Shown: piece after piece, positions 1 to 7,865 of the stretch | How positions within the stretch are numbered: the first letter of the stretch is position 1 | Layout of the letters: each line of letters starts with the position of its first letter | NCBI RefSeq assembly: GCF_036241575.1 | Contig: NZ_CP108455.1 | Span: 4,277,001 to 4,341,000, forward strand | Direction of reading: 5' to 3' | DNA from: Streptomyces sp. NBC_01267 | Lineage (GTDB): Bacteria; Actinomycetota; Actinomycetes; Streptomycetales; Streptomycetaceae | DNA: 64,000 nt | The notes under the pieces: model-generated | What the model was told of the DNA's origin: nothing | Databases searched by the model: none | The model's input: only the letters and a program-made list of their open reading frames with translations | Translations under genes and position numbers: made by a program

Positions 1-541
1 GGTCGGCTCGCTGCCCCGGGCCGTAGACGTTGAAGAAGCGGAACGGCAGGACCGGCAGGCCGTAGCTGTGGTGGTACGCCCCCAGGTACGCCTCGGTGGC
101 GAGCTTGGTGACTGCGTACGGGCTCATCGGGGCGGTGGCCAGGCCCTCATGTTTCGGCAGGCATGGATTCGAGCCGTAGACCGAGGATGAGGAAGCCGCG
201 ATCACGTGCAGGTTGCCGGCACGGCGGGCGGCTTCGAGGACCTGGAGCGTTCCCGTCGCGTTGGCATGGTGGCTGGCCAGCGGATCTTTCACGGAGCGAG
301 GGACGGATGGCAGAGCGGCGAGGTGAACGATGGCGTCCGCGCGGTGGAACGCCTCGTCCAGGAGAGCGACGTCCTGGATGTCACCTTCGAAGAAGTCGAC
401 GTCCAGGTCCGCGAGGTTCTGCTTCGACCCGGTGCTGAGGTTGTCGATCACTCGGATCTGGGTGATCGCAGGGTCGTTCGCCAGGGTCCGGGCGAGGTTG
501 CTGCCGATGAATCCGGCGCCGCCGGTGATCACGATGTTCAC
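1..541 (-). CDS. Nucleotide-sugar epimerase, SDR family (C-terminus cut by window edge)
   Basis: Probable UDP-GlcNAc/UDP-Glc-type 4-epimerase of the extended short-chain dehydrogenase family. About 180 N-terminal residues are visible and the frame is open through position 1. It shows the Rossmann motif TGGAGFIGSN near residue 6, a DNLSTG stretch after the second beta strand, an HLAA strand, the active-site serine region SSSSVYG and the catalytic PYAVTK (Tyr-x-x-x-Lys). I start at GTG 541, 14 bases after the stop of the upstream dehydrogenase gene (stop at 556), so the two form an operon. Paired with a UDP-sugar 6-dehydrogenase, a WbpP/WbpA-like route to a UDP-hexuronic acid is the natural inference. 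The exact sugar cannot be read from sequence. Confidence 0.85.
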   Translation of the reverse strand, partial: MNIVITGGAGFIGSNLARTLANDPAITQIRVIDNLSTGSKQNLADLDVDFFEGDIQDVALLDEAFHRADAIVHLAALPSVPRSVKDPLASHHANATGTLQVLEAARRAGNLHVIAASSSSVYGSNPCLPKHEGLATAPMSPYAVTKLATEAYLGAYHHSYGLPVLPFRFFNVYGPGQRAD

Positions 542-555
542 GAGGAGGTTTCCCT

Positions 556-1851
556 TCAGAGAGCGTCGATGTGGGCGCCGGCCAGCCGGCGGCGGCAGTC
601 GAGTACGTACGGGGCGTGAGCGGTGATCGCGGCGTAGTCGAAGGCGTCGTGGTCGGCTAGAAGAACGACGGCGTCGGCTGCGGCGAGGTGCTCCGGGGTG
701 GCATCGACACGCTGGAGGTTCTCCAGAGCGGCAGCACGGGGGTGGGCATCGTCGTTCACGTGAGGGTCCGCGGCCTGGACCTCGGCGCCCATGCCTGTCA
801 GTAGTTCCGCGATGCGAGCCGCTGGGGTTTCTCGGGCGTCGCCGGTATTGGCCTTGTAGGCCAGGCCCAGCAGCAAAATGCGGGAGCCGTTGAGCGCCTT
901 CCTGCGCTTGTTGAGTGCGTCCACGAGGCGACGGACCACGTAGTCAGGCATGTGGTTGTTGACGTCGTTGGCCAGTTCGACGAAGCGGAAGCTGCGGCCC
1001 AGAGTCCGCTGGACCTGCCAGGAGAGGTAGGACGGGTCGATGGGCAGGCAGTGACCGCCGACGCCAGGTCCTGGCGTGAAGCGCATGAAGCCGAAGGGCT
1101 TGGTGGCCGCGGCGTCGATCGCGGCCCAGATGTCGATGCCCAGGTCGTGGGCGAACATTGCCAGCTCGTTGGCCAGGGCGATGTTCACGTGCCGGAAGGT
1201 GTTCTCCAGCAGCTTCGCCAGCTCGGCCTCCCTGCAGTTGGAGACCTGGACGATCGTGTCGACGAGCGAGCCGTAGAAGTCCTGGATGGCCGCTGCCGAT
1301 GCGGCGTCGATGCCGGAGACGACCTTGGGAGTGTTCTCCAGCCGCCACTCCCGGTTGCCGGGATCGATGCGCTCGGGACTGTAGCCGAGCTGGAAGTCAC
1401 GGCCGGCGGTCAGGCCGGAAGCTCGTTCGAGGATCGGGCCGAAGAGCTCCTCGGTCGTGCCGGGGTACGTAGTGGACTCCAGGACGACGGTCGCCCCAGG
1501 CTTGAGGTGACGACCGAGCATCCACGCAGCGTCCTCGACGTGCGAGAGGTCGGGGGCTCCATCCCGGAGTGGCGTGGGGACAGTGACGATCGCGAGATCG
1601 AAGTCCGTGCAGTCAGCCGTGTCGAGGCTGGCGCGATAGGCCCCGGAGGCCAGGAGCGGAACTAGCCTCGCGTCCGGAACGTCCTCGACGTACGACTCGC
1701 CAGCCATCAACCGCTTCACACGCTCGGCAGCGACGTCGAAGCCGACGACGCGGTGCCCCACCTCAGCAGCCCGGACAGCGAGGGGGAGCCCGACGTACCC
1801 CTGCCCCACGATGAGTACGTGCCGCGGCTGAACCTCGCTCTTCGTGATCAT
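556..1851 (-). CDS. Nucleotide-sugar 6-dehydrogenase (UDP-GlcNAc/ManNAc dehydrogenase type)
   Basis: Oxidises C6 of a UDP-sugar to the uronic acid with two NAD+ (UDP-Glc/GDP-Man dehydrogenase family; 431 aa, usual length). The N-terminal NAD fold has GQGYVGLP. The middle helix domain has NCREAELAKLLENTFRHVNIA. The catalytic cysteine sits in GVGGHCLPIDP, and the C-terminal UDP-binding domain begins LLGLAYKANTGDARETPA. The pattern fits the WbpA/WecC group (acting on N-acetyl sugars) better than plain UDP-glucose dehydrogenase, but this is inference. I chose ATG 1851 because AGAGGTGG lies just upstream; a GTG at 1860 would add three residues without a better ribosome site. It is first in an operon with the epimerase at 1-541 and divergent from the MetRS gene. 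Confidence 0.9.
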   Translation of the reverse strand: MITKSEVQPRHVLIVGQGYVGLPLAVRAAEVGHRVVGFDVAAERVKRLMAGESYVEDVPDARLVPLLASGAYRASLDTADCTDFDLAIVTVPTPLRDGAPDLSHVEDAAWMLGRHLKPGATVVLESTTYPGTTEELFGPILERASGLTAGRDFQLGYSPERIDPGNREWRLENTPKVVSGIDAASAAAIQDFYGSLVDTIVQVSNCREAELAKLLENTFRHVNIALANELAMFAHDLGIDIWAAIDAAATKPFGFMRFTPGPGVGGHCLPIDPSYLSWQVQRTLGRSFRFVELANDVNNHMPDYVVRRLVDALNKRRKALNGSRILLLGLAYKANTGDARETPAARIAELLTGMGAEVQAADPHVNDDAHPRAAALENLQRVDATPEHLAAADAVVLLADHDAFDYAAITAHAPYVLDCRRRLAGAHIDAL

Positions 1852-1930
1852 GCGGACCACCTCTTTGGAGTGGGTTGAGGACAGTGCGTGCAGAACTGCC
1901 GGGGCGCGGTTGTCCTAAAATGAGGAATGC

Positions 1931-1986
1931 CTCGGCCGTACGAGACTCGCTTGGCCGCCTGTCTCGGACGGCCGAGCGCCTTTTCC
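1931..1986 (+). promoter_or_regulatory. Long hairpin followed by T-run in the ugd-metG intergenic region
   Basis: The 335-base gap between the dehydrogenase and MetRS genes contains a 15-base inverted repeat with one mismatch (arms 1931-1945 and 1962-1976, 16-base loop), followed directly by CGCCTTTTCC. Read rightwards this looks like an intrinsic terminator or attenuator about 200 bases upstream of the MetRS start. I could not see a T-box AGGGTGG-type element, so the regulator is unknown. The rest of the gap (1987-2186) is GC-rich with no recognised gene; a GATACGAT stretch near 2038 could be a -10 box. Confidence 0.5.
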
Positions 1987-2186
1987 ACGCGGGCTCGTCC
2001 GCGGGATAAACAGCTCGCCGGGGGGATGCCCAGGTTCGATACGATGGCGGCGGCCTGCAGACCCGACCCATCACCGTGCGTCACCCGACTGAGCGACCTG
2101 AGTGGTCGCGCCTGCTGCAGCCTCCCGACTTGGGCCCGCCGCGGCACCGCCGCCGGCGCCTTACGTACGAAATGGAGCATCCAAGG

Positions 2187-3908
2187 ATGGCTCGACACCT
2201 GGTAACCAGCGCGCTTCCCTACATCAACGGGATCAAGCACCTGGGCAACATGGTCGGGTCGATGCTTCCGGCGGATGTGTACTCCCGGTACCTCCGCCAG
2301 CGTGGTCACGACGTCCTGTACATCTGCGCGACCGACGAGCACGGGACACCGGCCGAGCTGGCGGCCAAGGCGGCCGGAGTGTCGGTGGCGGAGTTCTGCG
2401 GGCAGGCCCACGACGCGCAGAAGGCCGTGTACGACGGCTTCCAGCTCGCCTTCGACTACTTCGGACGCAGCTCTTCGCAGCAGAACGTCGAGATCACGCA
2501 GCACTTCGCGCGCCAGCTGCACAAGAACGGCTTCATTGAGGAACGGGCGATCCGCCAGGTGTACTCGCCGGTCGACGGCCGCTTCCTCCCGGACCGGTAC
2601 GTCGAGGGCACCTGCCCGCACTGCGGCTATGACAAGGCCCGCGGTGACCAGTGCGAGAACTGCACCCGCGTACTCGACCCGACCGACCTGCTGAACCCTC
2701 GCTCGGCGATCAGCGGCTCTACGGAACTGGAGGTCCGCGAGACCAAGCACCTGTTCCTGCTGCAGTCCAAGCTCCAGCACGAGGTCGAGGCGTGGGTCGC
2801 CCGGCACGAGGAGCAGTGGCCTCAGCTGTCCTCCTCCATCGCCCGCAAGTGGCTCACCGAGGGTCTGCACGACCGGGCGATTACCCGCGACCTGGACTGG
2901 GGCGTCCCGGTTCCGGCCGACACCTGGCCGGAGCTCGCGGCCGAGGGGAAGGTCTTCTACGTCTGGTTCGACGCCCCGATCGAATACATCGGCGCGACGA
3001 AGGAGTGGTCGGACGCTGCACCGGATGGCGAGCTGCGGGACTGGAAGTCGTGGTGGTACGAGGCCGACGACACCGTGCGCTACACCCAGTTCATGGCCAA
3101 GGACAATGTCCCGTTCCACACGGTGATGTTCCCGGCCACGGAACTCGGTGTCCGCGAGCCGTGGAAGAAGGTCGACGTCGTCAAGGGATTCAACTGGCTC
3201 ACATACTACGGCGGCAAGTTCTCCACCTCCCAGAAGCGAGGCATCTTCACTGACGCCGCGCTGGAGATGCTGCCGGCGGACTACTGGCGCTACTTCCTGA
3301 TCGCCAACGCCCCCGAGTCCGACGACTCCTCCTTCACCTGGGAGCACTTCGCCGCCACGGTCAACAAGGACCTCGCCGACACCCTCGGCAACTTCGTCAA
3401 CCGCGTGCTGTCCTTCTCCCGCAAGCGCTTCGGGGACGACGTCCCTGAGGGCAACGCAGCCGGCGAGGTGGAGGCGCGGCTGGGAGACGCGATCGCGCGC
3501 CTGCTGGCCGAGTACGAGGAGCACATGGAAGCCCTCCAGTACCGCAAGGCCGGGGCCGCGCTGCGCGCCCTGTGGTCGGCGGGCAACTCCTACCTGGAGG
3601 AGAAGGCCCCCTGGCTGGAGATCAAGACCGACCCGGAGGGTGCGGCCCTGACCCTGCGTACGGCGATGAACCTCATCCACCTCTACGCGGTCGTCTCCGA
3701 GCCGTTCATCCCGGCTTCGGCCGCCGCAATGCGCGGTGCCTTCGCCCTGGAAGGCGACACCGCGACCTGGGTGACCGCCGAGCAGGCCAAGTCCCTGGAC
3801 GCCGTTCCCGCCGGTACAGCCTTCACTGTGCCGCCAGTGCTCTTCGCGAAGATCTCGGAGGAGGACCTGGAGTCCTACAGGACCCGCTTCGGCGGCGCCG
3901 ACGTCTGA
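2187..3908 (+). CDS. metG: Methionyl-tRNA synthetase, atypical (alphaproteobacterial-like) form
   Basis: Class I aminoacyl-tRNA synthetase that would charge tRNA-Met with methionine (573 aa). HIGH-type motif HLGN is in [14 protein letters not shown] at the N-terminus, then [13 protein letters not shown] zinc knuckle CPHCGY...CENC follows near residue 145. The KMSKS-type loop is [11 protein letters not shown], with KFSTS instead of KMSKS. A C-terminal anticodon-binding helical domain is present; no C-terminal EMAP/Trbp111 domain is seen. ATG 2187 is chosen because GGAG lies nine bases upstream and homology begins at MARHLV; earlier in-frame ATGs (2172, 2076) add non-conserved residues. From memory the wording matches alphaproteobacterial MetRS, and Streptomyces normally carries a different housekeeping enzyme, so this is probably an acquired second copy. 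Confidence 0.92.
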   Translation: MARHLVTSALPYINGIKHLGNMVGSMLPADVYSRYLRQRGHDVLYICATDEHGTPAELAAKAAGVSVAEFCGQAHDAQKAVYDGFQLAFDYFGRSSSQQNVEITQHFARQLHKNGFIEERAIRQVYSPVDGRFLPDRYVEGTCPHCGYDKARGDQCENCTRVLDPTDLLNPRSAISGSTELEVRETKHLFLLQSKLQHEVEAWVARHEEQWPQLSSSIARKWLTEGLHDRAITRDLDWGVPVPADTWPELAAEGKVFYVWFDAPIEYIGATKEWSDAAPDGELRDWKSWWYEADDTVRYTQFMAKDNVPFHTVMFPATELGVREPWKKVDVVKGFNWLTYYGGKFSTSQKRGIFTDAALEMLPADYWRYFLIANAPESDDSSFTWEHFAATVNKDLADTLGNFVNRVLSFSRKRFGDDVPEGNAAGEVEARLGDAIARLLAEYEEHMEALQYRKAGAALRALWSAGNSYLEEKAPWLEIKTDPEGAALTLRTAMNLIHLYAVVSEPFIPASAAAMRGAFALEGDTATWVTAEQAKSLDAVPAGTAFTVPPVLFAKISEEDLESYRTRFGGADV

Positions 3909-3940
3909 CGAGGCCCCGTGCGCCCGTACCGGCCCTGGCC

Positions 3941-4579
3941 TCATCGGGCGGTACGGGCGTTGAGACGCCCGGCCAGTTCGGAGGGCGGCACGTTCATGAG
4001 CTGGATTCGAGGGGTACCTTCGTCGATCTCGATCCATGTCACGCCTCCGGAGCCGGGCACATACTCGAGGTAGTGCTCGAAGCCGTGTTGCGTGAGCTTC
4101 AGCAGGAGGCAGGCGATCCCACCGCCGTGTCCGACCAGCACGGTCGTGCGGTGCGGTCCGGTGGATAGTTCGTCCCACAGGTGTGAGTAGCGGGCTTGTA
4201 CGTCTTCGGATGATTCGCCGCCCGGCGTGCGGAGCTGGTAGATGGGGACACCTTGACGGTCGGCTTCTGCCGCCGCGAGGTCTCTGGGCCGGCCACCAAG
4301 ATGGCCGCTGTTCTTCGCTGCCAGTCGATCGTCCACGCGTGCGTCGGCCGGCGTGAGCGGGGCCGTAAGGAGTGCGGCCGACTCACTACATCTGGACATC
4401 GGGCTGACGAGCATCTGGTCGGCCACGAGTCCGGTTGCGGCCAGGGTGCAGCCAACGGTGCGGATGTCGTCGCGTCCGCGCTCGCTGAGCGTGCCGCCGA
4501 CAGCTCTGCCTTGGTGGATACCGCGGGCGTTTTCCTCGGTCTCACCGTGCTTGACCAGGTAGATGTGTTTCGTGCTCAT
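3941..4579 (-). CDS. Histidine-phosphatase superfamily protein with altered first motif
   Basis: 212-residue protein of the phosphoglycerate-mutase/histidine phosphatase fold. The N-terminal catalytic motif reads LVKHGETEEN instead of LxRHGET, so the first phosphate-binding arginine is lysine. The second arginine (SPMSRCSESAALL), the acidic/PGGES region and the second histidine (VLVGHGGGI) are present. It probably still hydrolyses a phosphorylated small molecule, perhaps with altered activity. It is last in the minus-strand operon starting at 9856, 22 bases after the FkbM-type gene, and converges on the MetRS gene. Substrate unknown; a sugar-phosphate or nucleotide intermediate of the cluster is the simplest guess. 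Confidence 0.85.
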   Translation of the reverse strand: MSTKHIYLVKHGETEENARGIHQGRAVGGTLSERGRDDIRTVGCTLAATGLVADQMLVSPMSRCSESAALLTAPLTPADARVDDRLAAKNSGHLGGRPRDLAAAEADRQGVPIYQLRTPGGESSEDVQARYSHLWDELSTGPHRTTVLVGHGGGIACLLLKLTQHGFEHYLEYVPGSGGVTWIEIDEGTPRIQLMNVPPSELAGRLNARTAR

Positions 4580-4601
4580 GGTGGTCCGTCTCCCTTCTCG
4601 G

Positions 4602-5156
4602 TCAGTCCCAGTCGCGGACGTCGACGATGGCGGATACGGCGGTGACGAGATGGTCGTGGTCGGCTCGTGTCATGGCTGGGAAGCGGTCGTAGTGCCACTC
4701 GACGTAGAGGACGGAGATGAGGCCGATCGTCCCGTCGGCGATCAGCTTCGTGAGTACCGGGTACTCGGCGCCCTCGATGTCCATCTTCACGACGACGTGA
4801 TCGTCCGGGGCGACGGTCTGGCGCAGCCAGGCGCTGAAGTCGATGGCGGGCACCGGGATCGGTGAGTCGTAGTCGATCTGCTGGTCGTACACCGGCGGAA
4901 CCCGCTTGCCGGGCATCACGGTGGAGCTCTCGTGGTGGCCGAGGAACAGATCGATCACCCCGTCATGCGTCCATACGGCGCCGTGAGAGACCTCGACACG
5001 GGGTGAGTGGGCCGCCCGTTCGACTTCGCGGTGAATGGCGGGCAGCAGATCCTTGTTGGGTTCGAACGCGTAGAAGTCGTGGTCGGGGAGCTCGTGGATG
5101 AAGCGGCTCAGCACGATTCCGAGGTTGGTTCCGCAGTCGATGAAGACTTTGCGCAT
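4602..5156 (-). CDS. FkbM-family SAM-dependent methyltransferase
   Basis: Short (184 aa) class I methyltransferase of the FkbM group, members of which methylate hydroxyls of sugars or polyketides. SAM-binding motif FIDCGTNLGIV begins at residue 5, an acidic EPN end-of-strand motif follows (YAFEPNKDLL), and the family signature VVVKMDIEGAEYPVL is near residue 120. The start ATG is fixed by the position of motif I, so the gene overlaps the preceding membrane-protein gene by 49 bases (5108-5156). Fifth gene of the 9856-3941 operon. Target unknown; the neighbouring glycosyltransferase and sugar genes suggest a glycosylated product. Confidence 0.88.
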   Translation of the reverse strand: MRKVFIDCGTNLGIVLSRFIHELPDHDFYAFEPNKDLLPAIHREVERAAHSPRVEVSHGAVWTHDGVIDLFLGHHESSTVMPGKRVPPVYDQQIDYDSPIPVPAIDFSAWLRQTVAPDDHVVVKMDIEGAEYPVLTKLIADGTIGLISVLYVEWHYDRFPAMTRADHDHLVTAVSAIVDVRDWD

Positions 5157-6703
5157 GAAGGACTCCCGTGGTCGGTCGTAATGGCGGGTAGGTGGATTTC
5201 CTGTACGACGCGGTCGGCGAGCAGGGCAAAGTCGCCGGTTTCCGGGCGGTAGCAGCGTTCCTGGTAGCGGATGGTGATGCGGCGCACCGGTTCCTCACCG
5301 CGGTAGGGAGGAAGGTCGCCCCAGTGGTAGAGCTGGCCGCCGGGGGCCTTGAGCCGGCGCAGCCGCCGGGGCAGCGGACCCTTCGGCGTACCGGCGTTGA
5401 GCTCGATAAACATCGCGGTCAGGAAGGCGATGTGCTCGCCTGCCTGCTCGTCGTCCGCTTGCGCTCGGCCATAGGTCTGCTTGAGATGCTGGAGTTCGGC
5501 GGGATCGTCTACTGCGCCGACGAGGCGGTCGCGCAGTACTCGGTCCCAGACGATGCCGAGGTGGCCGTGGAGGATGGGCTCGCTGGTGAGGAAGTAGCCC
5601 AGGACGCGACCGAACTCGCGCTCGTACGGGCACATGAAGTCGTTGTAGAGCCCGAGCTTCGCGCCGGAGGCCGTCTCCACCTGCCAGTTGACGCGTGCGG
5701 TGAACGGTGAGTCCCACCAGCCGAGGTGCCACGGCTGCCACAGCAGGTCAGCCGTGCTGAGGACGAAGACCAGGAGTGCGATGACGACGGCCGGCCAGCC
5801 GAACGTTGGGGCGTACTCCGGATCAGGGAGCAACGCCACGGTCAGCGCGAGTGCCGCGTTGGTGCAGATGTTCTCCCAGAAGAAGATGCCGGAGGCCAAG
5901 ACGACTGCGAGGTTGAAAACGGCCGTTGCGGCCAACACGACGACAAGAAGACGGCGGTCGTGGAAAGCGATGAGGCCAGCGGCTTCGACCAGCACCGTCA
6001 GGATGTTGAGGGGGCGGTCCACAACGCGTGCGCGGCGCAGGATGCCGGTCACGGTTTCAGGGGGCAGGAAGCGTGCCCATCCCCAGGAGTAGGCGGAAGC
6101 TGTGAGGTAGTGGGTGCGGTTGTGCCAGGCCCAGGACCAGGGGCGCGGCCCGAGGCGGGCCTTGCTCCACGCCGGCTTGACGTAGTGGGAGAGCGAGACG
6201 CAGCCGAGAACCAGTACGAGGGCGGTTGAGGATTCTGGCGTACTGAGGACCGTCGCCACGAAGACCCAAGCGAGGTACGCCTTGACCAGCCGCAACGGCA
6301 TCATCGCGTGGTGCTTCCAACCGCGCAGCCGGCCGCAGTAGACAGCGAGCCACGGCAGCATGGCTGGTGCCCAGAAGCAGGAAGACACCGCGAGGAGCAG
6401 CAGCACCACTTTGGCTTGGCGCTGCGGGCCGATGGGCTGGGTCACGTCGTAGTCGCTCGTGGTGCCCTGCCACGTCAGCAGGGCGACCACGAATACGACG
6501 AACCAGCGGAAGAGGCCGGGGGCGGGTGTGGGGAGGAAGGCGAGCAAGGCGGAGGGGGCGGCCGTCGCGAGCGTCACTCGCCAGAACGTCGGCCGAGAGG
6601 CCAGTGTCCGCACGGTTGGAGAGATGGCGAAGCGGTAGCAGAGCACTGTGGCCGCCACGCCCACGGCGGTGGTCACGTACACGGGCAGTGAAGGCAGCTC
6701 CAT
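5108..6703 (-). CDS. Polytopic membrane protein with soluble C-terminal domain, unknown function
   Basis: 531 residues. The N-terminal ~330 residues hold roughly nine hydrophobic segments (for example ALLAFLPTPAPGLFRWFVVF and TALVLVLGCVSLSHY), and a soluble C-terminal ~190 residues contains conserved-looking FMCPYEREFGRVLGYFL and a Tyr/Arg-rich end. The layout is reminiscent of HTTM (VKOR/gamma-carboxylase-like) membrane proteins, but I cannot confirm family membership. It starts six bases after the glycosyltransferase stop and ends 49 bases inside the FkbM-type gene. The last ~16 residues lie in this overlap and look unconserved, so the C-terminus may be recently extended. Likely acts at the membrane on the product of the cluster. 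Confidence 0.7.
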   Translation of the reverse strand: MELPSLPVYVTTAVGVAATVLCYRFAISPTVRTLASRPTFWRVTLATAAPSALLAFLPTPAPGLFRWFVVFVVALLTWQGTTSDYDVTQPIGPQRQAKVVLLLLAVSSCFWAPAMLPWLAVYCGRLRGWKHHAMMPLRLVKAYLAWVFVATVLSTPESSTALVLVLGCVSLSHYVKPAWSKARLGPRPWSWAWHNRTHYLTASAYSWGWARFLPPETVTGILRRARVVDRPLNILTVLVEAAGLIAFHDRRLLVVVLAATAVFNLAVVLASGIFFWENICTNAALALTVALLPDPEYAPTFGWPAVVIALLVFVLSTADLLWQPWHLGWWDSPFTARVNWQVETASGAKLGLYNDFMCPYEREFGRVLGYFLTSEPILHGHLGIVWDRVLRDRLVGAVDDPAELQHLKQTYGRAQADDEQAGEHIAFLTAMFIELNAGTPKGPLPRRLRRLKAPGGQLYHWGDLPPYRGEEPVRRITIRYQERCYRPETGDFALLADRVVQEIHLPAITTDHGSPSCAKSSSTAEPTSESC

Positions 6704-6709
6704 GGCCGC

Positions 6710-7852
6710 CTACCGGGTGGAGGGGGTAGGGACCCGCCCACCGGCTGCGGGCAGGGTCTCGAGGTAGGAGGCGATTCGCTCGCGGGGGTCTTGGGTGAGG
6801 TGTTTGTCCCGATGGCGTTCGACGTTGGCGCGAAGCTCCCGGGCCCGGTTGAGGAAGTCGAGTATCGCCCCGCGTTCGATCCGTTGAGCGCTGGTGCCGA
6901 GTTCCGCCTCGTGGACCACCTTGGCGCACCAGTGCTGGTCGTACGTGGGCAGCGGCACCAGGTGGACCGGTTTGCCGAGGACGAACGCTTCGCTGATGAG
7001 GTTGAAGCCGGCGTTGGAGAAGACGGCCTCGGAGCGCGCCAGGTCGGAGATGAACGACTGGCGGTCGAACGGGCAGATCTCGATCCTGTCGCCGGCGTAC
7101 TGGCGCAGGTTCTCGACCTCGTCCGAGTGCGCGTAGATCCGCAAGGTCCGGTCTGGGACGTACTGGCGGAAGACGTCTGCGAGGGTGCGGACGGAGTCCT
7201 CGGGGCCGTGTTCGAAGTACCGCGAGAAGTAGGCCGTGGTCATCGTCCCGGTCATGACCTGGGCGGAACGGACGAAGTCCGGAACGACGGGGGCGATGAA
7301 CTCCAGCTTGCGGTCGTCGGCCTTCAGGGGGACGTATGAGCAGATGAAGGATCGGTCGGCCCGAGGGGCGAAGTAGCGCAGCCGCTGCTCGTCGGCGGTG
7401 CGCGCGTACCGGCCGACCGGCGGCAGGTCGAGGTGCCGGTACTTGCTCTGCTGGTCCACCGAGATGAGGGGTCTGCCGAAGTGGTAGGCCAATCGCGGTG
7501 TGTTGGGCTCGTAGTCCGTGATGAACACATCCGGGACGCCGGTTTCCCTGATGGCCCGGCGCAGCCGCAGGTGTCGGCTGATGCCGGCGGGAGTCTGCCG
7601 GATGTTGGTGCGTAAGACGTCGGCTGCGTGGATGCGGTCGTCGCGGGCAAGGAGCGTCGGCATCCACCCGTCCCACGCGGGGAATCCGAGGTCGCGGAAG
7701 TACTCGACTCGCGTGCTCCCGTTGGTGATGATCCGTACCTGGTGGCCGCGGTCGCGCAGGTACTGGGCGATCACGCTCTGCCTGACGGAATGCCCCATGC
7801 CGATGCCGTTGACGCCGATGATCACGCTGAGCGGCTGTGTGAGTGCGGACAC
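6710..7852 (-). CDS. Glycosyltransferase, MurG/MJ1255-like (GT-B fold)
   Basis: 380-residue GT-B glycosyltransferase. The N-terminal acceptor domain starts VIIGVNGIGMGHSVRQS, the glycine-rich loop typical of the MJ1255/VC2487 and MurG-like group. The C-terminal donor domain has FSNAGFNLISEAFVLGKPVHLVPL followed by a DQHW segment, the usual nucleotide-sugar site. The GTG at 7852 is supported by GAAGGG seven bases upstream and by the conserved N-terminus; the frame is open further upstream only through the previous gene and that extension is low-complexity. It sits 13 bases after the dimethylformamidase-like gene. Its donor could be the UDP-sugar made by the epimerase/dehydrogenase pair. Confidence 0.85.
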   Translation of the reverse strand: MSALTQPLSVIIGVNGIGMGHSVRQSVIAQYLRDRGHQVRIITNGSTRVEYFRDLGFPAWDGWMPTLLARDDRIHAADVLRTNIRQTPAGISRHLRLRRAIRETGVPDVFITDYEPNTPRLAYHFGRPLISVDQQSKYRHLDLPPVGRYARTADEQRLRYFAPRADRSFICSYVPLKADDRKLEFIAPVVPDFVRSAQVMTGTMTTAYFSRYFEHGPEDSVRTLADVFRQYVPDRTLRIYAHSDEVENLRQYAGDRIEICPFDRQSFISDLARSEAVFSNAGFNLISEAFVLGKPVHLVPLPTYDQHWCAKVVHEAELGTSAQRIERGAILDFLNRARELRANVERHRDKHLTQDPRERIASYLETLPAAGGRVPTPSTR

Positions 7853-7865
7853 GACGATCCCTTCG

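Noticed and set aside
1861..2186. T-box riboswitch in front of the MetRS gene
   Set aside because: A terminator-like hairpin exists, but no AGGGTGG-type antiterminator or specifier loop could be recognised.
1848..4178. 776-codon open frame on the minus strand opposite the MetRS gene
   Set aside because: It is antisense to well-conserved MetRS codons and has the Arg/Val/Asp-rich composition of a high-GC shadow frame, with no recognisable domain.
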